A DNA stretch of 64,000 bases, taken from the NCBI RefSeq assembly GCF_004361815.1, contig NZ_SNWA01000001.1, positions 3,658,001-3,722,000 on the forward strand, written 5' to 3'. The DNA is from Paraburkholderia sp. BL10I2N1. Its GTDB lineage: Bacteria > Pseudomonadota > Gammaproteobacteria > Burkholderiales > Burkholderiaceae. A model generated the notes under the pieces. The model was not told where the DNA came from. It made no database searches and was given only the letters and a program-made list of their open reading frames with translations. Of the stretch, positions 28,276 through 36,512 are shown piece after piece; within the stretch, counting starts at the first letter, position 1; every line of letters starts with the position of its first letter. The position numbers and the translations under genes are program-made.

Positions 28276-28373
28276 ATGGACAGACGGCAAGAAAACTGTC
28301 CATCTAGGCGAAAATCTAATGGACGCGAATTGATCTGTCGAACCATTGATTGTTGGGCCCCAAGCCTGTCCAT
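28276..28373. repeat. Three CTGTCCAT repeats, two forming an inverted pair
   Basis: ATGGACAG at 28276-28283 faces CTGTCCAT at 28296-28303 across 12 nt, and a third CTGTCCAT lies at 28366-28373, followed by TTTC. Repeated short motifs of this kind occur at ends of insertion sequences, but no transposase is visible here. Confidence 0.4.
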
Positions 28374-28890
28374 TTTCACAATAGAATGGCAGCTCCGCGA
28401 CAACACCATCAGGCTGTGGAACCCGGCGAACGGCGTGACTGTACCCATCAAATCTGCAACCAACGCAAGTTCGCGTGTGAAAAATTAGACCATTTGCGCG
28501 ATTTCATATATCCACGACGAAAAAGATCGTCGGTTTGCGAAAGCCGGACGCGCGAGGTGCTTTTTACGGCCGAAGATGCTACCTTCGAGTCGTCCTACGA
28601 TGCTCGCAGCATGCCGACGTCACGGACAGCATCGGACGATTCCATGGTGCAATTGCGGTTAATTGGCGGAGACTGCCGATCGACAGCCGTGCACTAGTGG
28701 TTACACGATGGCGGCGGCACGGCAATCTTGTTCAATTGCTCACCAACGCAGGGAAATGTGTTCACCTTAAGGTCCGGGCTGTTCATTTGACGGCCAGTTC
28801 TGTTCAAAGGTTGGCGACCGCACGGCAAAGATGGTGACACGCTGACGAAAGCCGCACTCAGAACGACGCTGTGTTCACGGTTGCCGGAAA

Positions 28891-28917
28891 ATCGTGATCG
28901 TATTTGCCGAGGGCGGC
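28891..28917 (+). repeat. 27-nt direct repeat, copy 1
   Basis: Begins ATCGTGATCG and ends CGAGGGCGGC. It matches 29531-29557 at 24 of 27 positions, in the same orientation, 640 bp away, on the other side of the integrase remnant. Confidence 0.6.
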
Positions 28918-29243
28918 CACAAACCGCGGCGGGATGCTATTCACGAGTGAGCAAAGTCGTTACAAAGTTGACGTTCGCGGGCAACGATGATCCGACGGTG
29001 ACGAAACCGGCCGTGGGTTGTGCCCGAGTTGACGACTCCCAGGCAAGGTTTCTTTGGTGGGAATCGGCAATCTCAGGCTTCCTTCAGATCACCAAAAAAG
29101 TTTCAACTTTCGGTTCGCTCACGTGCATGGCCACGCAATCAGCGTCACAATTGCATGCCGGACAGCGGAAATATCCGCGAAATTCCGGTCGAATATCGGG
29201 TAACCAATTCCTACGCGAATTACGTGGAATATCTGATACAGAT

Positions 29244-29498
29244 TGCGTGGAAGCGTTCTACGAGCGCAGCCGCTGGCTGATCCGCCTGCTGTACCACACG
29301 GTGCTGCGGGTCTCGGAAGCTGCGCATGCGAAGGTTGCGGACTTCTATCAGCGGCGCGGCAAACGGTGGCTGCACGTGGTCGGGAAGGGCGACACCGAAG
29401 AGGAGGTGCCGGTGAGCGCCGCGCTGATGGCAGACCTCGCGCGGTACCGGGGTTTTCATGGGCTGGCACCGACGCCGTCGGGAAATGAAATTGCGTAG
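29244..29498 (+). pseudogene. Tyrosine recombinase / phage-type integrase remnant
   Basis: About 84 codons match the first half of a tyrosine-recombinase catalytic domain: a YHTVLRVSEAAHAKVADF segment with the first catalytic Arg, then WLHVVGKGDTEEEVPVSAAL carrying the beta-strand Lys region, and a RYRGFHGLAPTPSGNE linker. The reading stops at 29498, before the HxxR and Tyr motifs, and the upstream N-terminal domain is absent, so it cannot be active. It marks an old integration or insertion event beside the catabolic region. Confidence 0.8.
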
Positions 29499-29512
29499 TG
29501 CGTCGTACCTGA

Positions 29513-29539
29513 GATCACGTGTGATCACGCATCGTGATC
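29513..29539. repeat. Clustered GATCAC/GTGATC palindromes
   Basis: GATCAC-GT-GTGATC (29513-29526) overlaps GATCACG-CAT-CGTGATC (29523-29539), the second with perfect 7-bp arms. They lie just after the integrase remnant and run into the second 27-nt repeat. Confidence 0.5.
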
Positions 29540-29557
29540 GAAATTGTCGAGGGCGGC
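29531..29557 (+). repeat. 27-nt direct repeat, copy 2
   Basis: 24 of 27 identities with 28891-28917. The two copies bracket the integrase remnant. Confidence 0.6.
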
Positions 29558-30737
29558 AAGCCGGACACGAGACTTAACGTAAATCCCTTAGAAATGCCAC
29601 AAGACCATCTGCGGGTGCATTTTTTGACGCAAACCATTTAGAAACGGCGTTGACGGCATTTCTAAACGATTTCTGTCGAGTTTTCATAACAGTTTCTGTG
29701 AATGCACTCAAACGTCCAACGGTAACGAACAGGTACAAACTTGCTAAGCCTCCGTCTATCCCCGACGGGATGAAAAGCCGGACACCTTCACCGGCCCGAG
29801 GGAGGCACCGAAATGCTGAAGGATTGAGCGCGAAGGGCGCATGGATAGAAACGATCTTGTCCCGCTTGAATGGGCTGCGGAGCATGTCTCCGTTTTCAAT
29901 TTTCCCGACAGTGATGCGCGGATGTTGAGAGATACGTCCGCTCGGGCAAACCACCAATTTTCCGCCGAAAGCCGGTCCACGTTCACACCACGGACGCGAG
30001 CTTTAGCGACAAAGTGCGTGCTAAGCGCGCGCAATCTTGGGACCGGCGCAAAAGTATGTACTCGATGCGTTAAAGCAGTCAAAGCATGTGTTCAGTGTGC
30101 AATCTCGTCGAGCGCACATACATTGTCTCCGCGCACTTCAATCAATCGTAGCTCGCCTGAGCGATTCCGGCCGCCTGAGTCGCATTTTGCTAGCGACATA
30201 AAACACCAAGCTGGGACGTGTGAAGCGCTTCTCCACCTAATTTACATCCTCAAGGTAAATTTGCACCAAAAGCGGGAAATCGGCCTTGTTTCAGGAAAAG
30301 TGGTTAGAAATTTACGTTCACGGACTCAAGCTACGTGAATGCTCGAGAAATAAGTTGCAACACTCCTGCAAAGTGTCAAATTCACTGATTAGCGTGAAAA
30401 ATGTCGCAACTTTAGTTCGCCGGGCTGAAAGCTCGATAATTTATCTTATGTCAAATTAAACATCGAAGCCCTCCACATTTGAGGGACCGACTCCATTCGC
30501 GACCGACAAATTTGACCGGTCGCGAATGACGGGAATGGCCGACGACCTGCCCGTCAGCACCAATCAACGACACCCCGAAAAGGGCGATCACCCCAGCGAG
30601 TGCGCCTCAGCACTGACCTGGGCGTCTTCCGCCCTCCAGTCACAATCGTTCAACGCCAGGGATGCCAATTCCGCAATTCCGCGAGATTCTGGCGCAATAT
30701 AAGAGTGCGACAACTGCCGACGAAGACGAAGGCATAC

Positions 30738-30959
30738 GTGAAAAACTCCACCGCGCTCGGGCTGTTTTGCCGGCTATTTCTCGGCCTGTTTGTGGGTTTT
30801 TTTTGCATAACAGCCACCCTTTTCGTACGTTACATGTCGGCAAACCAGTTGCCAAAAGTCACTGTCGTGCAGCCGAAAAACGTATCACAAGCCTCGTTGG
30901 GAAGTGCCCCGGCAATCCCGTTCTCGTCCGCCTCCCCACACCAACAACGCCTTCGCTGA
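30738..30959 (+). CDS. Small membrane protein, hypothetical, possibly frameshifted
   Basis: GTG-initiated 73-codon frame with a convincing N-terminal transmembrane segment (LFLGLFVGFFCITATLFV). It ends at 30959. In the next frame, up to 31123, follows another hydrophobic helix and a basic tail (STLVAFIAAAVTSFLNWRKDK). The two parts together resemble one two-helix membrane protein split by an indel somewhere between about 30900 and 30960. A T8 run at 30797-30804 lies within the first helix. No family is recognised and coding status is uncertain. Confidence 0.3.
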   Translation: MKNSTALGLFCRLFLGLFVGFFCITATLFVRYMSANQLPKVTVVQPKNVSQASLGSAPAIPFSSASPHQQRLR

Positions 30960-31139
30960 ATACTGGGGAAAAGACACTCATTGCGTCGTCGACCTCCACT
31001 CTCGTCGCGTTCATTGCGGCTGCGGTGACTAGTTTCCTGAACTGGCGGAAGGACAAGGCAAAGCCGACCAAAGAAAAGCGGAACCCGTCCCGCCAGGCCA
31101 GGCCCCGAATCTGGAAGTTGTGACTCGACCCGCGCACCA

Positions 31140-31550
31140 TCAGGTGTGCGACCTGGTACGCATGCCGCCCACGCCGACCTTGCCGCGCCCGACACGACCG
31201 GTTTTGCTTTGCGCCGAACTGCCCGGGCGCGGCTTCTTCCTGGAGACGGCCGTGAACGTTACGTGATCTGCCGGGTAGTAAGTCGCTCTGTGCACCGCTG
31301 CGTGACAGGCCGGATGGTCAGGGTTGAGCGCGAGCTTGACCGTCTTCACACCGCAAAATTTTCTACTACCCTTCATTACGTCCCGCAGCGGAATCGACAG
31401 CAATTTGCCACGCGGCGTAGCAGCGTTCCCGGACCCGGTCTGGTCGAACCAGGCGGCAGCGCGCACGTTCGCATACTCGACGCCGTTGATGGTGACATAT
31501 GTCGCCTTCTCGCCGAGCTTGCATTTGGGATCCTCGACGTCGACTGCCAT
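31140..31550 (-). CDS. Hypothetical protein
   Basis: Predicted 136-residue protein starting MAVDVEDPKCKLGEKATYV. The ATG at 31550 has GAGGAG 9 nt upstream; another ATG at 31559 touches that site and is unlikely. The body alternates hydrophobic and polar residues as in a small beta-rich domain (VTINGVEYANVRAAAWF), and the C-terminal 35 residues are Arg/Lys/Gly-rich. No transmembrane segment and no known domain. It is isolated in an otherwise degenerate area. Confidence 0.5.
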   Translation of the reverse strand: MAVDVEDPKCKLGEKATYVTINGVEYANVRAAAWFDQTGSGNAATPRGKLLSIPLRDVMKGSRKFCGVKTVKLALNPDHPACHAAVHRATYYPADHVTFTAVSRKKPRPGSSAQSKTGRVGRGKVGVGGMRTRSHT

Positions 31551-31886
31551 GATGGACATCTCCTCGGACGATACCGACGTTAACAGTTTAGGGCATGCCA
31601 AATCATCGGCATATCGGCGCCGTTTCGAGGACTCCGTACGCATGCCGGTTGCTGAACGCCGTCCATCTCGAGCACTTCGCTTGCGTTCGGCCGCTGAGCA
31701 ACGGATTGCAGGGCGAACCGATGCTATCTTTACATCCGGGCCGCCGAGGCACTCGCATGGCCACCTGACATCGGCCGCAGCAAGCATGTCGAAGCAGGCG
31801 TTTCGGCTGTCTCCGTCATTCTCGGCCAGAGGTGACATCAAACCGTAATCTCAATCAATCGCACACTCCTCAACCCCGGAGAAATC
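31551..31886. other. Intergenic stretch before wrbA
   Basis: 336 nt between two divergent genes, with no convincing frame. It presumably holds both promoters, but no clear -35/-10 pair was recognised. Confidence 0.4.
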
Positions 31887-32489
31887 ATGGCAAAAGTACT
31901 CGTGCTTTACTACTCGATGTACGGTCATATCGAAACGATGGCTGAAGCGGTGGCCGAAGGCGCACGATCGGTCGCCGGCACCGAGGTGACGATCAAACGT
32001 GTCGCGGAGACGATTCCGGCGGACCAGGCCGCAGCCTACGGAGTCAAACTCGACCAGAAAGCGCCTGTGGCGACACCGAACGAACTCGCCAGTTACGATG
32101 CCATCATCTTCGGGACGCCAACGCGCTTCGGCAATATGGCCGGTCAGATGCGCACCTTCCTCGACCAGACCGGAGGACTCTGGATGAAAGGCGCGCTCAT
32201 CGGAAAGATAGGGAGCGTGTTCGCATCGACCGGTACCCAGCACGGCGGCCAGGAAACCACCATCACCTCGTTTCACAGCACACTGCTGCATCAAGGCATG
32301 GTCATCGTGGGCGTGCCGTATGCATGCGCCGGTCTCACCAACATGGTCGAGATCACGGGGGGATCACCCTACGGGGCAACCACGCTGGCAGGCGCCGACG
32401 GCAAACGGCAACCCTCGGCGAATGAACTGGATATCGCGCGGTACCAGGGCAAACACGTTGCCGAACTTGCGTCGAAGCTCGCTGGCTAG
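31887..32489 (+). CDS. wrbA: NAD(P)H:quinone oxidoreductase, WrbA type
   Basis: Flavodoxin-like FMN enzyme of 200 residues that reduces quinones by two electrons and so limits redox cycling, a plausible aid to cells that handle catechols. The phosphate-binding loop [15 protein letters not shown] lies at residues 9-23, [13 protein letters not shown] and the [12 protein letters not shown] segment match WrbA. AACCCCGGAGAAATC precedes the ATG. A hairpin with a T-run follows the gene. Confidence 0.96.
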   Translation: MAKVLVLYYSMYGHIETMAEAVAEGARSVAGTEVTIKRVAETIPADQAAAYGVKLDQKAPVATPNELASYDAIIFGTPTRFGNMAGQMRTFLDQTGGLWMKGALIGKIGSVFASTGTQHGGQETTITSFHSTLLHQGMVIVGVPYACAGLTNMVEITGGSPYGATTLAGADGKRQPSANELDIARYQGKHVAELASKLAG

Positions 32490-32520
32490 CGTCTAACCGG
32501 TGCAACACTGACTTCGAACG

Positions 32521-32548
32521 GGAGGGTGATCGGGTGTCGCCCTCCTTT
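32521..32548 (+). terminator. Intrinsic terminator after wrbA
   Basis: GGAGGGTGA (32521-32529) pairs with TCGCCCTCC (32537-32545), one G-T wobble, 7-nt loop, followed by TTT. It lies 31 nt after the stop. Confidence 0.6.
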
Positions 32549-32692
32549 GCCGGGTCTGTGTGACGGCGCAAGGCTGTCTATCCTGGGCACTCGTCCGACA
32601 CACCGGACGGCTTGCCGGTATATGCAGGTTCGACCGACCGACTTCCGACAGCCACCTCGCCGCATGAACATCGGGCGCTAACGCCCAGCGAA

Positions 32693-33457
32693 TCAGGTGC
32701 GGGAAATCGAAGCCCCGCCGTCGATCAGCGAAGCAGTGCCAGTCACAAACGATGAATCGTCGGACGCGAGGTAAAGCACTGAACGGGCCAGTTCTTCCGG
32801 TTTGGCCACGCGCTTGAGCGCATGCAGGTTCGTGATGAATGCCTGCGACTCGGCCGTATTGTTCATATCGCGATACATCTGCGTATCCACGGCGCCGGGC
32901 AACACTGCGTTCACGCGTATGTTCTGTGGCCCGTATTCGGCCGCGAGCGCCTGAGTCAGGCCGATCAGCCCGGATTTACTCGCCGCGTACGCCGCCGTTC
33001 CAGGAAATGCGAACGTGTACCCGACAAACGTCGACGTGAAGATGATTGATCCGCCGCCCTGCTTCACCATCTCCGGAATCTGGTGCTTCGCGCCCAGAAA
33101 TGCACTCGTCAGGTTGGTCGCCAGCGCGTCCGACCAGCCTGCTGCGGAGACCTCGGTTGACGGCCCCATTTCACCCAGCGTGCCGGCATTGTTAAAGGCA
33201 ATGTCCAGACGGCCGAAACGGCTGACGGCCAGAGCGACGACTGCTTTCGCGAAGTCTTCCGAGCGCACGTCGCCAGCCAGAAACGCGGCCTCTCCGCCCT
33301 CCCCGACAATCTCGCCCACCAGCGTTTCGAGTTCGACCTCACGGCGCGCAGCGACCACCACCCTGGCGCCTTCCGTGGCGAACAGCTTCGCGGTCGCCCG
33401 TCCGATTCCCGCGCTGGCGCCGGTCACAATGGCGACTTTTCCTGACAAGCGGTGCAT
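32693..33457 (-). CDS. SDR family oxidoreductase
   Basis: Classical short-chain dehydrogenase of 254 residues. TGASAGIG is at residues 11-18, NNAG near 87, and YAASK (Tyr-Lys) with the preceding TSTF serine region is present; the C-terminal segment FVTGTASLIDGGASISRT closes the fold. The ATG at 33457 follows AGGAGATCGACC. It stands alone, convergent with wrbA. The substrate is unknown. Confidence 0.93.
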   Translation of the reverse strand: MHRLSGKVAIVTGASAGIGRATAKLFATEGARVVVAARREVELETLVGEIVGEGGEAAFLAGDVRSEDFAKAVVALAVSRFGRLDIAFNNAGTLGEMGPSTEVSAAGWSDALATNLTSAFLGAKHQIPEMVKQGGGSIIFTSTFVGYTFAFPGTAAYAASKSGLIGLTQALAAEYGPQNIRVNAVLPGAVDTQMYRDMNNTAESQAFITNLHALKRVAKPEELARSVLYLASDDSSFVTGTASLIDGGASISRT

Positions 33458-33880
33458 GGTCGATCTCCTGGTGCGATTGGCCGGTCGGCGCACAGGCACA
33501 ACGCCGCTTCGATGATGGAAGGCTCCGGCAAGAGAGTAAGAAAATACACCCGCCGCAAACCATTGTCAGCACGGCCGCGGCTGGCAATGGGGCTTTAGAC
33601 TCATGTCACTGTGCGACCCAACCTGTGAGGCCCGCCAGGGTTGCCCCGGACCGTGGGCGCGGCTTCCTGGTGATCGGCGAAGCGGTCCGGCAGCCGACCG
33701 GCAGTCTGTATCGTCTGCCTTTGCGGCAGATAAACGTCGCCAGCGTTCAGGCCTGAAACGAACTTTCAGGTAGATACGGACGTTTCATGGTTCGACGTAC
33801 AACACAGTCAGGATACCGAATGTGTGTTGCACGTGAAGATCACGAGCCTTGACTTCACTGGTATCCGGCGACGTCGTGTT
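33458..33880. other. Intergenic stretch
   Basis: 423 nt with no convincing gene or strong repeat. It separates the SDR gene from two small genes of accessory type. Confidence 0.4.
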
Positions 33881-34126
33881 TTACTGTCCGCCAGCGTCGC
33901 ACTCTTCCATCGCATGTCTCATGGCGTCAGCGCCTGCCGGCAGGCCACGGGTGACACTATGCCCGACCACCAGACCGGCGTCATAGGCCGCTTCAAGAGC
34001 GCGGTAAATGTCGTCAACGCTAACGATGCGGAAATCGGCGCTGGGCTTCCCCGTCAGCTCGAACGTTTCGATGCCAAGGTCTTCCCTGGCAATGGCGAGC
34101 AGCAACTCGATGTGTGCATCACTCAT
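33881..34126 (-). CDS. Small hypothetical protein (DUF6900-like)
   Basis: 81-residue acidic protein. The N-terminal part, HIELLLAIAREDLGIETFE, and the later VDDIYRALEAAYDAGLVVG resemble small proteins common on plasmids and integrative elements that I associate with DUF6900; that match is from memory. AAGGAGTAGAAACCC precedes the ATG, giving a strong start. It lies 6 nt after the gene at 34133, so the two form a small operon. Function unknown. Confidence 0.6.
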   Translation of the reverse strand: MSDAHIELLLAIAREDLGIETFELTGKPSADFRIVSVDDIYRALEAAYDAGLVVGHSVTRGLPAGADAMRHAMEECDAGGQ

Positions 34127-34132
34127 GGGTTT

Positions 34133-34435
34133 CTACTCCTTAACGATGGTTTGTGAAGTCGGCGTGCTGGGAGACGCGTCAATCCGGCGGTTGACGGTCC
34201 TGATCGCCTTGACCAGCTCACGGACGCTGTCGTACTCGCGCGCGGCCTGCAGCGAATCGTGGTCGACCATGCAGCGGGCAGTGCGGTCGGCGCGGCGAGC
34301 GGCGTACCAAAGGTAAAGGAGGCCCGGCCAGACCATCAGGCAAAACAGGACCGTAAAGACGGCCTGCGAAACGGGCTCAAGGGTGTGCGGCGACCTTCTC
34401 TGGCACACCGGGCAATATTGAACGCTGACTTTCAC
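34133..34435 (-). CDS. Small zinc-ribbon membrane protein, hypothetical
   Basis: About 100 residues from a GTG at 34435. The N-terminus has a CPVC pair (YCPVCQRRSPH), a half zinc-ribbon, followed by one transmembrane segment (VFTVLFCLMVWPGLLYLWY) and a charged cytoplasmic tail. The start is uncertain: the reading frame continues upstream to 34846 but that part is Arg-rich and unlike protein, and no clear ribosome site is visible before the GTG. Linked to the next gene by 6 nt. No function assigned. Confidence 0.45.
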   Translation of the reverse strand: MKVSVQYCPVCQRRSPHTLEPVSQAVFTVLFCLMVWPGLLYLWYAARRADRTARCMVDHDSLQAAREYDSVRELVKAIRTVNRRIDASPSTPTSQTIVKE

Positions 34436-34869
34436 GACGGATCTCAGTTGACGGGGGTATACACACCCCACTCCTTTCAATATAGAAAGCTTGAGCCTCC
34501 GCAGTACGTGGTGAGATGACGCAAGTCGAGGCTCTACTCCAAAACGCCTGGTCCTTGTAGACAACCGCGAAACGCGGCTGACCCTCGATACATGAAGCGC
34601 TTCCTTACACAATCCGGCTGGTGCACGGCGAGCGCGACCCGCCCGTGTGGAGCCTCTTCCAGTTTTCCGCCGCGCGATCTGAGGGCGGTTAGCTAACGTC
34701 GGATGGCCGCGCACGCACGGCGCGGCGGCGCGAAGGGTGAATGTGAGGCGACCCGCTGGCAATGAATGGTCTGCTGAATCTGTCGTCCGCCGCGGATTGC
34801 CACCAGTGAGGAGCGTTTGGCGTGACGGACGCGAAAAGTGTTTCATGCCCCCATTTTTCTCGCCCGGCG

Positions 34870-35040
34870 CGCGTAGCGCGGCAGATTGCCGCCAGTCGCT
34901 CTGGCTCTCGAGCTAGATACTCGTTGGCAGGATCGGTGGATTTGGCATTGACCGTGACGGCTGCGCCGAGGCGCCTCGCGAGAGTCGATAGCCACGGCGG
35001 CCACGTTCAGGCACTTCGCCTTTGTGAAATGCAACACGCC
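34870..35040 (-). pseudogene. Relic of a zinc-type alcohol dehydrogenase
   Basis: On the minus strand the segment KCLNVAAVAIDS (near 35020) continues, after a frame change, as LARRLGAAVTVNAKSTDPANE. Together they match the NAD-binding domain of AdhP-type alcohol dehydrogenases, where a glycine-led strand ends in VAAVDID and is followed by LARRLGA and VNAK. Nothing else of the roughly 340-residue enzyme is left nearby, so this is a small decayed fragment. Confidence 0.55.
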
Positions 35041-35173
35041 GTCGTGCAATGTCAAGACCTGAGCACGCGTAAGGAAGGATGCCGCCAACTCAGTCGATTT
35101 AGCGGCAAAGGTGCTGCCTGTGCCGCTGCGGCTAGCTACCCTGCCGCAGTCGGCGAATGGATTAGCGGCTCAG

Positions 35174-35464
35174 TCAGCGATCGTCGTCACGAATCGACGA
35201 TGCATGCCGGCACAACGCCCGCACCTGGAGATCCATGTACGGGAAAAGCGGCAGCTGGCTCAGCACATCGTGCAGGTGCGCCGGGCTATCGACATCGAAC
35301 ACGCTGATATTGGCGTAGTGTCCGGCGATCCGCCACAGATGACGCCATACCCCTTCCTTCTGCAGCCTCTGCGACATCGCCTTCTCGTCGGCCTTCAGAC
35401 GCGCTGCGTGCTCAGGATCCATGTCGTGTGGCAGGTTGACCGTCATTTCAACGTGAAACAGCAT
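35174..35464 (-). CDS. catC: Muconolactone delta-isomerase
   Basis: Isomerises muconolactone to 3-oxoadipate enol-lactone in the catechol branch of the beta-ketoadipate pathway. 96 residues, the canonical length, with MLFHVEMTVNLP at the start and the VWRHLWRIAGHYANISVFDV core. GAGGAGCAAGCA precedes the ATG at 35464. It is the third gene of the leftward cat operon, but an intrinsic-terminator-like hairpin lies between it and catA. Confidence 0.97.
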   Translation of the reverse strand: MLFHVEMTVNLPHDMDPEHAARLKADEKAMSQRLQKEGVWRHLWRIAGHYANISVFDVDSPAHLHDVLSQLPLFPYMDLQVRALCRHASSIRDDDR

Positions 35465-35483
35465 TGCTTGCTCCTCAAACAGT

Positions 35484-35522
35484 AAAAGACCCCGTCGGCG
35501 CGGCACGCTGCGTGACGGGGTC
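35484..35522 (-). terminator. Terminator-like hairpin between catA and catC
   Basis: On the minus strand GACCCCGTC (35522-35514) pairs with GACGGGGTC (35496-35488) over a 17-nt loop and is followed at once by TTTTACTGTTT, the layout of an intrinsic terminator. The catC ribosome site comes straight after it. Confidence 0.6.
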
Positions 35523-35546
35523 GACTACACGTTCCATCCATGCCGT

Positions 35547-36455
35547 TCAGGCTTCTGCCCGCACGCGCTCGACTTCAGCGCCAGGCAGATTGGCACGCTC
35601 CCTGAACAGCGTGAAATCGAAATCGATCATGGCGAAGTTGCCGTCGACGCCATACGGCTTGCCTTGGGCGCCTTCCGCTTTCTTCACGGGCGGCACGAGA
35701 CCGTCGCGCGTCGCGAAAGCGAAGTCGTCCCACAGGTACGGATCGCCTTCGATGTTGATCTGCGTTGTGAGCTTGCGGAAGCCCGGCGCCGACACGAAGA
35801 AATGAATATGCGCAGGACGATGGCCATGACGCCCGAGTTGATCTAGCAGTTGCTGAGTCTTGCCTGCGGGCGGCACGCTGTAGCCGACCGGCACCACGCT
35901 GCGGAAGCTGTAGTTGCCGTTTGCATCGGCGCGGATCGAGCGGCGCAGGTTGAACGCGGGCTGCGATTTGTCGAAGTACGAGTAGTTGCCGAGATGATTC
36001 GCGTGCCACACTTCAACCAGCGCGCCAGCGAGCGGCTTGCCATCTTCACCCAGCACACGGCCGCGCATCACCAGCGTTTCGCCGGGATCCGTGCCGTCGT
36101 CGAGACGTGCGTGGCCCTCGGACAGGGGCGCGCCGGCTACATACAGCGGCCCTTCGATCGTGCGCGGTGTGCCGCCTTCGATGCCGGCTTTCGCTTCGGC
36201 TTCGTCAAGACGCAGATCGAGAAAATGCTCGAAGCCAAGGCCTGCTGCGAGCAGTCCCAACTCACCGCTCTGGCCCGCCTCGCCGAGATAGTTGAGCGCG
36301 GTCCAGAATTCATCCGGCTGCACGTCGAGGTCTTCGATCGTATGGAACAGATCGCGAACGATCCGGTTGACGATCTCCTTCGTGCGCGGATTGCCTTCGC
36401 TGGTGGCACTGTCGTTGATCTTTTGCAGCAGCGCGTCGATGGCTTGCCTGTTCAT
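35547..36455 (-). CDS. catA: Catechol 1,2-dioxygenase
   Basis: Intradiol Fe(III) dioxygenase of 302 residues that opens catechol to cis,cis-muconate. The N-terminal helical linker domain precedes the catalytic domain. Iron ligands are visible as the Tyr in GNYSYFDK, the Tyr in VPVGYSVP and the two His of RPAHIHFF. It lies between catB (57 nt upstream) and catC. The ATG at 36455 follows AAAGGAGATACCCC. Confidence 0.97.
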   Translation of the reverse strand: MNRQAIDALLQKINDSATSEGNPRTKEIVNRIVRDLFHTIEDLDVQPDEFWTALNYLGEAGQSGELGLLAAGLGFEHFLDLRLDEAEAKAGIEGGTPRTIEGPLYVAGAPLSEGHARLDDGTDPGETLVMRGRVLGEDGKPLAGALVEVWHANHLGNYSYFDKSQPAFNLRRSIRADANGNYSFRSVVPVGYSVPPAGKTQQLLDQLGRHGHRPAHIHFFVSAPGFRKLTTQINIEGDPYLWDDFAFATRDGLVPPVKKAEGAQGKPYGVDGNFAMIDFDFTLFRERANLPGAEVERVRAEA

Positions 36456-36512
36456 GGGGTATCTCCTTTGATTGAATGTTTGTCGTGGCTGTAGCGGTTA
36501 TCGCTCACGCGT

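Larger units (their letters stand above)
28218..29243. other. Non-coding, repeat-bearing stretch
   Basis: About 1 kb with no convincing gene. It holds a hairpin (28249-28273), three copies of CTGTCCAT in both orientations (28276-28283 inverted, 28296-28303, 28366-28373), and the first copy of a 27-nt imperfect repeat at 28891-28917. The composition is less GC-rich than the flanks. It looks like decayed mobile DNA. Confidence 0.5.
29499..30737. other. Non-coding degenerate stretch
   Basis: About 1.2 kb without a supportable gene. Reading frames here are short and show no domain. It starts with clustered GATCAC palindromes (29513-29539) and the second 27-nt repeat, and becomes AT-richer at 30200-30480. 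Confidence 0.5.
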
